A stretch of DNA of 10,829 nucleotides from Spirochaetaceae bacterium (GTDB lineage Bacteria > Spirochaetota > Spirochaetia > PWKH01): positions 1-10,829 of the forward strand of contig PWNW01000067.1 of assembly GCA_003557605.1 (NCBI GenBank), given 5' to 3'. Positions 1-6,433 of the stretch are shown here, piece after piece. The notes under the pieces were generated by a model. It saw nothing but the letters and a program-made list of their open reading frames with translations. It ran no database searches and was not told where the DNA came from. Every line of letters starts with the position of its first letter. Positions within the stretch are counted from its first letter, which is position 1. Made by a program: the position numbers and the translations under genes.

Positions 1-1365
1 ATCCTCAATACCTGGCCTGACAAGCCCAGGGAAAAGGCCGTCAAGTATCTTGAAAAGAACGGGGTGAAGATACTGCTTAACTCATTTATCGTGAAGGCTG
101 AAAAGGGACAGATAACCCTGAAGGATGATACGGTCATAAAGACCGATACGGTGATCTGGACCTGCGGTATCAAGGGAAAGAGCTTTGTTGAGAAGCTTCC
201 TCTGGAAAACGGCAAAATGGGAAGGAAGCGGGTCAACGAGTTTATGCAGAGTCCCGATGATGACCGGGTCTACATTGCAGGAGACGGAGTCTGGTTTATT
301 GAGGATGAGCGTCCGCTGCCGCAGACGGTGGAAGCCGCAGAACAGACCGCTGCAGTTGCGGCGGATCATATGATATACAGGATATGCAGCGAACGGTCAC
401 TTCCTGCAAAGGAGCCGAAACCCTTCAAGTCAAACTTCCATGGGTACATGGTCTCCATCGGCGGACGGTATGCGGTATCCTATACAGTAGGGGTGCCGCT
501 TTCCGGTGTTCCGGCCATGGGACTCAAGCACCTGGTTAACATCTACTACCAGCATACTGTCTGCGGAGTCAATGGATGGTGGCGCTACCTGAAGCATGAA
601 ATCTTCGACATTAAGGATAAGCGTTCCTTCATCGGAGGACTGGCAGCCTACAAGCTTCCGTCCTACTGGATCACCTTCCTGAGGATGTTTTTGGGAGTAA
701 TGTGGTTTATTGAAGGGGCAAAAAAGATTCCCCAGGGCTGGCTGACTGACACCACGGGAAGCAAGGTCTACTGGGGATCAGCTGACGGCGGCGCTGCGGC
801 TACTCCCTGGAACGGAAATGGAGCTGAGGGGGTAAGCGCCGGCACAAGCTCTACCCCGGCGGTCACTGAAGCGGTCAGTGCCGGCACCAGTGCTACCGCT
901 GCCGCTGACGGATGGTCAGCAGCAACTGATGCATGGACTGCAGCTACTCCAGGGGGAGGGGAGGTTGCCCAGTATGCCCCTCCGCTGCTCAGCGAACCTA
1001 CAGCACTGTTTACCTGGGTCAATGAAACCTTTGTCTCCCAGGCCCCCTATCTCTTTCAGCTGAGTATTGTGCTGGGCGAGATTGGGCTCGGTGTGCTGCT
1101 GTTTATCGGGCTGTTCACCTTCCCTGCGGCGGTTGCATCCATAGGGCTTTCGGTGATGCTGCTTATGGGAGCGCTGGCGAGCCAGGAAATCCTGTGGTAT
1201 ATCGCGGTGTCGATTGTCATGCTCGGCGGCGCAGGCAAGGCATTCGGGTGTGATCACTGGGTCATGCCTTGGCTGAAAAAGCATTGGAACAGCTTCTCTC
1301 TGGCCCATAAAACCTATCTTTTTCTTGATGAACCGGTCAAGAAAAAACGTAGGAAAAAGAAATAA
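1..1365 (+). CDS. NDH-2-type FAD/NAD(P)H dehydrogenase fused to a DoxX-like membrane domain (5' end missing)
   Basis: The reading frame is open from base 1, so the N-terminal FAD-binding part lies outside the window. The visible part has the second half of a type II NADH dehydrogenase: a 'KYLEKNGVKILLN' stretch at the start, then VYIAGDG near 268-288 (the second FAD-contacting GD motif), then PLPQTVEAAEQTA, the usual quinone-side helix. From about base 640 the protein becomes hydrophobic, with four predicted helices near 661-729, 1048-1116, 1120-1176 and 1189-1248, in the pattern of DoxX/DoxD proteins. An Ala/Thr/Ser/Gly-rich insertion of about 70 residues separates helices 1 and 2. The C-terminus is strongly basic (KKKRRKKK). 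The family passes electrons from NADH to a quinone at the membrane; the role of the DoxX part is uncertain. The next gene makes polyprenyl chains, which fits quinone metabolism. The fusion is clear; the exact substrate is inferred. Confidence 0.85.
   Translation: MLNTWPDKPREKAVKYLEKNGVKILLNSFIVKAEKGQITLKDDTVIKTDTVIWTCGIKGKSFVEKLPLENGKMGRKRVNEFMQSPDDDRVYIAGDGVWFIEDERPLPQTVEAAEQTAAVAADHMIYRICSERSLPAKEPKPFKSNFHGYMVSIGGRYAVSYTVGVPLSGVPAMGLKHLVNIYYQHTVCGVNGWWRYLKHEIFDIKDKRSFIGGLAAYKLPSYWITFLRMFLGVMWFIEGAKKIPQGWLTDTTGSKVYWGSADGGAAATPWNGNGAEGVSAGTSSTPAVTEAVSAGTSATAAADGWSAATDAWTAATPGGGEVAQYAPPLLSEPTALFTWVNETFVSQAPYLFQLSIVLGEIGLGVLLFIGLFTFPAAVASIGLSVMLLMGALASQEILWYIAVSIVMLGGAGKAFGCDHWVMPWLKKHWNSFSLAHKTYLFLDEPVKKKRRKKK
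832..915 (+). repeat. Two tandem 42-base units inside the DoxX loop insertion
   Basis: Two adjacent 14-codon units (832-873 and 874-915) begin with VSAGTSST and VSAGTSAT. They match well over the first 24 bases and poorly after that. A looser Ala/Thr-rich continuation (SAATDAWTAATPGGG) follows. The unit length is a multiple of three, so changes in copy number would keep the reading frame. The repeat lies in the loop between the first and second predicted DoxX helices. Confidence 0.65.
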
Positions 1366-1378
1366 AGGCACAGAGTTT

Positions 1379-2353
1379 GTGAACAGTTTTTGGGAATCTG
1401 AACCATTCGTGGACCGGGGGCTTGAGCGTGTCCATGAAAGAACTGCTGAAATTATCAAGGGGTCTCGAGGCTTTATCCGTCCGTATCTGGAGGAGATGCT
1501 GACCCAGCAGGGAAAAATGCTTAGGCCTGCCTGCTTGCTGCTTGCTTTTCATGCTGGAGAGCACGGAGGAGGCAATGAGGACCATGCTGTTGATTTAGCT
1601 GCCGGAATTGAGATGATTCACACAGCCTCGCTGGTCCATGATGACATCATAGACGGGTCCTCTGTTCGGAGGGGTGAGTCGACCCTGCACAGCCGTATTG
1701 GGAACAGAAAGGCTGTGGTTGCAGGGGACTACCTGCTGGCCCGGGCATTCTCTCTGCTTACAGGACTTTCTGATGAGAACATCAGTGCAGAAAAAGTGTC
1801 CGACCGGATTTCAAGGCTCTGTGAAAGTGAGATAGACCAGGACAGCGAGGCGGGGGACTTTTCCATTTCAGTTCAGCACTATCTGAGAAGAATAGGCGGA
1901 AAGACTGCATCTCTGTTCTCCCTTGCCTGCTATCTGGGAGCCCAGGCTGGTAAGCTTTCTCCTATGCAGGTACGTAGGCTTTCAAAATTCGGATATAATC
2001 TGGGCATGTCCTTCCAGATTCAGGATGATGTGCTTGACTACCTGGGCAGCCGCACAGATATGGGTAAGGAGACCGGAAAGGACCTTCGGGAGGGCATTGC
2101 AACGCTTCCCATTATCTGTGCCTGTTCCAAAGACAGTTCAGGAAAACTTGCAGCTATGCTGTCCGGCTATCCTGACCTGGATGTGAAGGCGATCATCAAT
2201 CGAACCAAGGAGCTCGGAGGACTTTCCGATGCGCAGGCATATGCCCGAAGATACCTACGTCTAGCAGAAGGGGAGCTGAAGGGCCTTCCCAATACCGAAG
2301 CTAAGATGATACTACAGCGGCTTGCACAGCGTCTCAGCAGCAGACGGCGGTAA
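1379..2353 (+). CDS. Long-chain polyprenyl diphosphate synthase (trans type)
   Basis: The enzyme condenses isopentenyl diphosphate onto an allylic primer to make an all-trans polyprenyl chain, probably the tail of a respiratory quinone. Both aspartate-rich motifs are present: DDIID at residues 88-92 and DDVLD at 216-220. A GKMLRP substrate-binding stretch precedes them, and GKETGKDLREG follows the second. The residue five before the first DDxxD is a small alanine (ASLVHDDIID), as in octaprenyl/heptaprenyl synthases, so a long product is expected. I chose GTG 1379 because it lies 13 bases after the preceding stop, has an AAAGG-like ribosome site at about 1364, and gives MNSFWESEP, which resembles the usual N-terminus. 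A TTG at 1325 and an ATG at 1328 are in frame but lie inside the upstream gene. The length of 324 residues is normal. Chain length and the quinone link are inferred. Confidence 0.88.
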   Translation: MNSFWESEPFVDRGLERVHERTAEIIKGSRGFIRPYLEEMLTQQGKMLRPACLLLAFHAGEHGGGNEDHAVDLAAGIEMIHTASLVHDDIIDGSSVRRGESTLHSRIGNRKAVVAGDYLLARAFSLLTGLSDENISAEKVSDRISRLCESEIDQDSEAGDFSISVQHYLRRIGGKTASLFSLACYLGAQAGKLSPMQVRRLSKFGYNLGMSFQIQDDVLDYLGSRTDMGKETGKDLREGIATLPIICACSKDSSGKLAAMLSGYPDLDVKAIINRTKELGGLSDAQAYARRYLRLAEGELKGLPNTEAKMILQRLAQRLSSRRR

Positions 2354-2379
2354 AAAAACATGTAAAAATGTAACTGAAG

Positions 2380-2409
2380 TTTCCGCATGGAGTTTAGTAG
2401 CTGTATACT
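2380..2409 (+). promoter_or_regulatory. Weak candidate promoter for the outer-membrane protein gene
   Basis: TATACT at 2404-2409 is a fair -10 box, but the matching -35 (TTTCCG, 2380-2385, 18-base spacer) is poor. The 82 bases between the synthase stop and the GTG start hold no terminator-like hairpin, so read-through from upstream is also possible. The gene's ribosome site, GAGGAG at 2424-2429, is strong. Confidence 0.25.
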
Positions 2410-2435
2410 TGGATTAACGCGAAGAGGAGCAAAAA

Positions 2436-3509
2436 GTGTCCATTATTCATAAATCTTTTCTGGCATGTATGATATGCTGTCTGATCGGGACATCGCTGTC
2501 TGCCAGCCATCTTCTGAAGGATATCCCTCCTGTTGAAAATATGAGACTTTCCGGTATGGCCGGAGCCTATACGGCGGTTGCCGATGACTATAATGCGTTG
2601 TTTCACAATCCCGCAGGTCTTGCGAATCTGAGAAACCGTTCCCTCGGGATCAATGTTCATTATGTTGATGATGCGGTGACGCCGTTTTTCTCCAGTCCTT
2701 CGGTGAAACCGGAGTTTTACTTTTCTTCACCTGGTTGGGGTGCAGGGATTTCCTCTTCCTTTTACGTCATGGAACAGGAAGGCGGTGACTACACCATCCA
2801 TCGGATAAATAGTGCTGATCTTGGGTTTGCTTTTGGAATCGGTATGATTTCATTCGGCACATCTCTGCATGCATCAAAAAAAGACACCATTACCGGCGTG
2901 GAGCTGGGGGGGCCCGGATCCCCTGATTTTCTCATGGATTTCTTCACCCAGGTTTTTTTAAATGCCTATGACACCAACGATGCTGAATCAGAAGAGTCGG
3001 TGATGCTGAAAGCAGGGTTTCTCTTTGATACGGGAATTATTGCTGCAGGAGTTTCTCACGGAAGCCTCTTTGATATCATGGCATGGTCGGAAAACCAGGA
3101 GCTTCCGGGATTCGACGATGTATTTGGAGGGTTCCATGCAGGGGTTTCCTTGAGAAATTCCAGGCTGAACCGCTTCGGCGGAGAAAACATGCTGCGCATC
3201 CGCGGAGCCCTGGACATGAAGTATATCGGTTCGGATAATAGAAGGACGATCCATGCAGGATTAGAGGCTGCTGTCCATCTGGCTCAGGTCGGAAAGGTTT
3301 CTCTTCGGGCAGGGTACTCCGAAAAACTTCCCAATGCAGCTGATCTTCTTACCCTGTCACTGGACCCGAATGAGGGGACCTTCACCTTCGGGGCTGGGAT
3401 TGATTTTCTCGTATTTTCTCTCCAGGCTGCTGCAGAGATACCAGGATCAGTGCTCTTTGATCAGCAGGGGACTTCCCGCTTAGGTTTTTCTGCGGGATTT
3501 ACTTTCTGA
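2436..3509 (+). CDS. Outer-membrane beta-barrel protein, UPF0164/FadL-like family
   Basis: The protein has a signal peptide: H5/K6, a hydrophobic core to about residue 20, and a likely signal peptidase I cut after SLSA at residue 23. The mature N-terminus carries a conserved block, GMAGAYTAVADDYNALF then HNPAGLA, typical of UPF0164 and of PorV/FadL-like barrels. The rest shows alternating Gly/aromatic strands, and the chain ends in phenylalanine (GFTF), the usual C-terminal signal for outer-membrane insertion. The length of 357 residues suits a barrel of about 14 strands. GTG at 2436 is preferred because GAGGAG lies six bases upstream. UPF0164 members in Treponema have been modelled as FadL-like transporters of hydrophobic compounds; here that role is inferred. 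Three cysteines in the signal core (11, 14, 15) do not make a good lipobox. The gene ends 3 bases from the convergent regulator gene. Confidence 0.8.
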   Translation: MSIIHKSFLACMICCLIGTSLSASHLLKDIPPVENMRLSGMAGAYTAVADDYNALFHNPAGLANLRNRSLGINVHYVDDAVTPFFSSPSVKPEFYFSSPGWGAGISSSFYVMEQEGGDYTIHRINSADLGFAFGIGMISFGTSLHASKKDTITGVELGGPGSPDFLMDFFTQVFLNAYDTNDAESEESVMLKAGFLFDTGIIAAGVSHGSLFDIMAWSENQELPGFDDVFGGFHAGVSLRNSRLNRFGGENMLRIRGALDMKYIGSDNRRTIHAGLEAAVHLAQVGKVSLRAGYSEKLPNAADLLTLSLDPNEGTFTFGAGIDFLVFSLQAAAEIPGSVLFDQQGTSRLGFSAGFTF

Positions 3510-3512
3510 TGC

Positions 3513-3788
3513 TTAACGGGTCTTGGGAAGCCCTTCAATGAGCTTTCTGCACACAGAACCGTCCTTTTTCAGTATTTTTGATCCCCGAGTTATTTTGCAC
3601 AGACTGATGCCGAGGTTATGGGCAATTTCCCTCTGATGCACTCCATGATGCAGATCCTTCATAAGCCGCCATCTCAGAGCGAAGTCATACCGCTCCTTCA
3701 TGGTGAACAGCTCCTCAAACAGTTCCTTCATCATTTCGGTTTCGGTGGTCTCTGCAAACACCTGTATCAGTTCTGAAAGATCGTCCAT
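3513..3788 (-). CDS. TrpR-family transcriptional regulator (TrpR/YerC-YecD superfamily)
   Basis: This 91-residue protein is a small helical DNA-binding regulator. Residues 28-48 (FTMKERYDFALRWRLMKDLHH) match the central helices of Trp repressor. The helix-turn-helix follows at about 50-70, with HQREIAHNLGIS as the first part and ITRGSKILK as the recognition helix; ITRGS is the family signature. In E. coli TrpR the arginine of that motif contacts tryptophan, so tryptophan is a possible ligand here, but the residues between LGIS and ITRGS (LCK rather than ATx) differ from the enteric protein and no trp genes are nearby. The ATG has AAGGAG five bases upstream. The gene has its own strong promoter and candidate operators in the divergent region to its right, suggesting autoregulation. 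Family membership is firm; the effector and targets are not known. Confidence 0.85.
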   Translation of the reverse strand: MDDLSELIQVFAETTETEMMKELFEELFTMKERYDFALRWRLMKDLHHGVHQREIAHNLGISLCKITRGSKILKKDGSVCRKLIEGLPKTR

Positions 3789-3800
3789 GGATGCTCCTTA

Positions 3801-3818
3801 GTTACTATAAATAGAAAC
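3801..3818. promoter_or_regulatory. Imperfect 18-base palindrome at the regulator's transcription start (candidate operator)
   Basis: GTTACTATAAATAGAAAC matches its own reverse complement at 14 of 18 positions, with CTAT/ATAG arms. It lies just downstream of the -10 box of the leftward promoter, over the predicted start point near 3814, the usual place for an autorepressor site. Length and position resemble TrpR operators, but the sequence is not a good match to the E. coli CTAG-based site. Confidence 0.4.
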
Positions 3819-3820
3819 AG

Positions 3821-3849
3821 ATAATACTGCATCAAAAATTCTCTGTCAA
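3821..3849 (-). promoter_or_regulatory. Sigma-70-type promoter of the TrpR-family gene
   Basis: Read on the minus strand, a perfect TTGACA (-35, bases 3849-3844) is followed after exactly 17 bases by TATTAT (-10, bases 3826-3821). The start of transcription would be near 3814, giving a leader of about 25 bases before the ATG, with AAGGAG in it. Confidence 0.8.
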
Positions 3850-3855
3850 CGGTGC

Positions 3856-3873
3856 TCCAGTACTTGAACTGGA
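3856..3873. promoter_or_regulatory. Imperfect palindrome between the two divergent promoters
   Basis: TCCAGTACTTGAACTGGA has six-base outer arms that pair perfectly (TCCAGT/ACTGGA) and 14 of 18 symmetrical positions in all. It starts seven bases beyond the leftward -35 box and ends 12 bases before the rightward one. A regulator bound here could act on both promoters. No protein is assigned from sequence alone. Confidence 0.4.
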
Positions 3874-3885
3874 TTAGCCGGGATA

Positions 3886-3914
3886 TTGACTTTTTTCATC
3901 TGCATTTATATAGT
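3886..3914 (+). promoter_or_regulatory. Sigma-70-type promoter of the zinc-ribbon gene
   Basis: TTGACT (3886-3891), a 17-base spacer, then TATAGT (3909-3914): five of six matches at each box and ideal spacing. The start point would be near 3921, leaving a leader of about 30 bases with AAGGAG at 3939-3944, six bases before the ATG. Together with the terminator after the gene, this predicts a separate transcript of about 260 bases. Confidence 0.8.
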
Positions 3915-3950
3915 CTTTTGTGAAGTTGAAACAGTGACAAGGAGTAATTC

Positions 3951-4133
3951 ATGGCAAAATCCCATAGAGGTTCAGGAATACGTGACCAGGTGAGCAACGG
4001 CAGGGGAACATGCCCGGTCTGCGGAAGAACTGGAATTAAGGTGCTTTATGAAAAAGAGATCGGCGGGGCCAAGAAACAGGTCTGTAAGCAGTGTGATGCG
4101 GCCTTGAAACGGGGAACCGCAAAGGCTTCCTGA
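3951..4133 (+). CDS. Small basic zinc-ribbon protein of unknown function
   Basis: This 60-residue protein has two knuckles, CPVC at residues 21-24 and CKQC at 45-48, twenty residues apart, enough to bind one zinc ion as a ribbon. The N-terminal part (MAKSHRGSGIR, then NGRGT) is rich in Arg, Lys and Gly, and the C-terminal tail is basic. This is the composition of small ribosomal or RNA-binding zinc proteins, though I cannot match it to a named ribosomal protein. I recall similar short proteins in other spirochaetes but cannot verify that here. A strong ribosome site, a near-consensus promoter and a dedicated terminator suggest an abundant monocistronic product. It is divergent from the TrpR-family gene and may share its control. 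An RNA- or ribosome-related role is only a guess. Confidence 0.75.
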   Translation: MAKSHRGSGIRDQVSNGRGTCPVCGRTGIKVLYEKEIGGAKKQVCKQCDAALKRGTAKAS

Positions 4134-4156
4134 GTAACGCTGTCATACGCATGCAG

Positions 4157-4181
4157 GGGGACGATTGAACGTCCCCTTTTT
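4157..4181 (+). terminator. Rho-independent terminator after the zinc-ribbon gene
   Basis: A perfect seven-base-pair stem, GGGGACG (4157-4163) with CGTCCCC (4170-4176), encloses a six-base loop ATTGAA and is followed at once by five T residues (4177-4181). It begins 23 bases after the zinc-ribbon stop codon and ends 22 bases before the murC start, 11 bases before its ribosome site. Confidence 0.88.
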
Positions 4182-4203
4182 CGTGGGTATCCGGAGGTCT
4201 GTT

Positions 4204-5559
4204 GTGGATGTTAAGGGCAAGCGCATCTACTGTGTTGGAATCTGCGGTACCGGGATGTCTAGCCTGGCTGTGCACCTTGCGTCCCTCGGGGCACAAGTGG
4301 AGGGGTCTGACAATTCAGCCGGGTATTATACCGCCGAATTTCTTGCAGAGCACAGCATCCCTGTGCATGCGGGATGTTCTCGGCACCGTCTGCTCAATGC
4401 ATCCCCCGACCTGGTGCTGTATTCCGCTGCATATGATCCGAATTCCCATGAGGAACTGAGGGCTGCCCAAGAGCATGGTGTTCCCTGCATCTCCTATCCG
4501 GATATGCTTTCCGTACTTTCCCGTCATACCAGCAGCATCTGCGTTGCCGGGTCCCACGGCAAGACCACAACCTCTGTCATGGTTCTTCGGGGCCTTGATG
4601 CTCTGGGAGTATCTGCAGCTGCTCTCATCGGGACGTCCTTTCGGGGAGGAACACCGCCTTACGATGTGCTGGTGATAGAAGCCTGTGAATACCGAAGGCA
4701 TTTTCTCAAATACCATCCTGATATCGCAGTAATCACTTCACTTGACCATGATCATGTTGACTGCTATCCAACAATGCGGGAGTGCACTGAAGCGTTTCAG
4801 GCATTTGCTTACCGTGCCTCCTCGGCACTGGTTCTCGGAAGGACTGCTGATGTTCAGCATCCCCAGGGGATTACGGTTATACCCTGCGGACTGGGGGGAC
4901 AGCAGGAATACCGGGCAGAACCGATGTCAGAGAAGTATACCCTGCACCCTTGGGGCCTGGCTGGTGCATTTCTGGTCCCTGGGGACCATATTGCCGAAGA
5001 TGCCCTGGCTGCCATGGCAGCAGTGACCTCCTGGTGCCGCAAGCAGGGAAGGGTGCTGGGGAACGGAGAAATACAGAAGCTCTTTGATGCCGTCAGGTCC
5101 TATCCGGGGGCCCGAAGAAGGTTTGAGTCCGTGGGTGAAGCATCGGGAGTGCTGGTCTATGACGACTATGCGCACCATCCCAGGGAGATTGAAGCAGTTA
5201 TCTCAGGAATTAGAGACAGATGGCCTCATCGGAGACTGGTGGTGGACTTTGTTCCCCATACCTTTTCACGAACGGCATTTTTTCTTGATGATTTTGCCCA
5301 GGCCCTTTCCTTGGCCGATGAAGTCATTCTTCAGGATATCTATCCCTCACAGAGGGAGCAGGGGCATGGGGCTGAAGCTGATTCCGGTGATATTGCCGCC
5401 CTGGTCCCTGGAAGCAGGTGGTTCAGGGATTATGATTCATCATTCAGGTATCTTGCCGGGTCCTTGAAATCCGGTGATTTCTTTATTACTATGGGTGCCG
5501 GAGAAAACCGTAATCTCAGCTTCAGGGTGCTTGATGCCCTGCGGCACCGGGAAGGATAA
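4204..5559 (+). CDS. murC: UDP-N-acetylmuramate--L-alanine ligase (MurC)
   Basis: MurC adds L-alanine to UDP-MurNAc in the cytoplasm, the first peptide step of peptidoglycan synthesis, using ATP. The 451-residue chain has the three Mur ligase domains: GICGTGMSSLA near the N-terminus (UDP-sugar binding), the ATP loop GSHGKTTT at residues 116-123, and the C-terminal signature DDYAHHP at 320-326 followed by PHTFSRT. EACEYRRHF (158-167 region) and DHDHVD are the versions seen in Firmicute-type MurC rather than in enteric MurC or in Mpl. GTG 4204 is chosen because GGAGG lies six bases upstream and the protein then starts MDVKGKRIYCVGICG as expected; an in-frame TTG at 4165 falls in the loop of the preceding terminator. 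It is the first gene of a tight cluster, with yicC following after seven bases. No separate promoter fits between the terminator and the start. Confidence 0.93.
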   Translation: MDVKGKRIYCVGICGTGMSSLAVHLASLGAQVEGSDNSAGYYTAEFLAEHSIPVHAGCSRHRLLNASPDLVLYSAAYDPNSHEELRAAQEHGVPCISYPDMLSVLSRHTSSICVAGSHGKTTTSVMVLRGLDALGVSAAALIGTSFRGGTPPYDVLVIEACEYRRHFLKYHPDIAVITSLDHDHVDCYPTMRECTEAFQAFAYRASSALVLGRTADVQHPQGITVIPCGLGGQQEYRAEPMSEKYTLHPWGLAGAFLVPGDHIAEDALAAMAAVTSWCRKQGRVLGNGEIQKLFDAVRSYPGARRRFESVGEASGVLVYDDYAHHPREIEAVISGIRDRWPHRRLVVDFVPHTFSRTAFFLDDFAQALSLADEVILQDIYPSQREQGHGAEADSGDIAALVPGSRWFRDYDSSFRYLAGSLKSGDFFITMGAGENRNLSFRVLDALRHREG

Positions 5560-5566
5560 CAACCAT

Positions 5567-6433
5567 ATGATAAGCATGACAGGATATGCTGTACGGGAGA
5601 TTCATCACCAGCAGTTTTATGCGCAGCTGGAGATAAAGACCTGCAACAATCGATATCTGGACATCAGCGTGCATCTGCCTGCTGCTCTTAATTCGCTGGA
5701 ACAGGAAATACGAAAGCGGGTCAGCAGCAAGGTCAGCCGAGGACGAGTTGATGCGGCGGTGCGCTACAGGCCCTTGGAGAGTGAAGGGGCAATTCATGTA
5801 GACCGCAGCGGAGTGCTTCAGTATCTCAGGGCGTTTCAGGAGATACAGAATACAGCCGGTCTCAGCGGAGAGGTGACTCTTCAGGATTTTCTTGCTGTCG
5901 GGGAAATGCTTAAGCCTGTGGAGTCATACAACGTGTCGGAGCATGGGGGAGTGCTGCTGGATGAATTTGAAGGGCTGCTTGATGAACTTAATCAGACAAG
6001 AAGGGTTGAGGGAGCGGCAGTCAGGAAGGATATTGAGGGACAGCTGGAAGGGTTTACTCAACTGTTCTCATATGTACGGGGACGAAGCGCTGATCTGGAG
6101 CAGCAGCTGAAAAAGCAGCTCAAAGAGCGCTTTGAAGAACTTACCAACGGAAGCTATGACGAAAACCGGGTACTGTCTGAGGTTGCGGTGATGCTGGTGA
6201 AATACTCCATCCATGAAGAACTGCAGAGGACCGAAAGTCATTTGGAGCAGTTTGCCCGATATCTTGATCAGACGGAACCAATAGGGAAAAAACTGGATTT
6301 TCTCTGTCAGGAGCTGAATCGGGAGATCAATACTATTGCATCGAAAAGCACCATAGCTGAGGTGAATCAGCATGTGGTTGAAATGAAGGACCATGTGGAA
6401 AATATCAGGGAACAGCTGAGAAATGTCGAATAA
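5567..6433 (+). CDS. yicC: YicC/YloC-family endoribonuclease
   Basis: The protein starts MISMTGYA, the family's characteristic N-terminus, followed by IKTCNNRYLDISVHLP and VSRGRVDA. The C-terminal DUF1732 block is well conserved: HEELQRTESHLEQF, then KKLDFLCQELNREINTIASK, and an end in NIREQLRNVE. The length of 288 residues is normal. YicC/YloC proteins have been described as RNA-cleaving enzymes and, in E. coli, as promoters of small-RNA decay; the exact targets here are unknown. ATG 5567 has GAAGGA at 5551-5556; a second ATG at 5576 is possible but further from that site. In Bacillus the yloC gene stands before gmk and rpoZ. Here a CMP kinase homologue takes the kinase position, overlapping the end of yicC by 11 bases, so translational coupling is likely. 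Confidence 0.9.
   Translation: MISMTGYAVREIHHQQFYAQLEIKTCNNRYLDISVHLPAALNSLEQEIRKRVSSKVSRGRVDAAVRYRPLESEGAIHVDRSGVLQYLRAFQEIQNTAGLSGEVTLQDFLAVGEMLKPVESYNVSEHGGVLLDEFEGLLDELNQTRRVEGAAVRKDIEGQLEGFTQLFSYVRGRSADLEQQLKKQLKERFEELTNGSYDENRVLSEVAVMLVKYSIHEELQRTESHLEQFARYLDQTEPIGKKLDFLCQELNREINTIASKSTIAEVNQHVVEMKDHVENIREQLRNVE

Noticed and set aside
768..1022. Alanine-rich open frame on the minus strand
   Set aside because: It is the complement of the GC-rich repeat insertion; the open frame follows from composition.
1325..1378. Longer start for the prenyl synthase at TTG 1325 or ATG 1328
   Set aside because: The added residues are basic read-through of the upstream gene's lysine-rich end, and GTG 1379 gives the expected N-terminus just after the upstream stop.
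916..1458. Open frame of 180 codons on the minus strand
   Set aside because: It is antisense to the DoxX region and the start of the synthase gene and shows no recognisable motif; both plus-strand genes are well supported.
2436..2468. Lipoprotein signal in the outer-membrane protein
   Set aside because: The cysteines lack a proper lipobox, and SLSA gives a good signal peptidase I site.
4165..4203. Longer start for murC at TTG 4165
   Set aside because: It lies in the loop of the terminator, and GTG 4204 has GGAGG at the right distance and the expected first residues.
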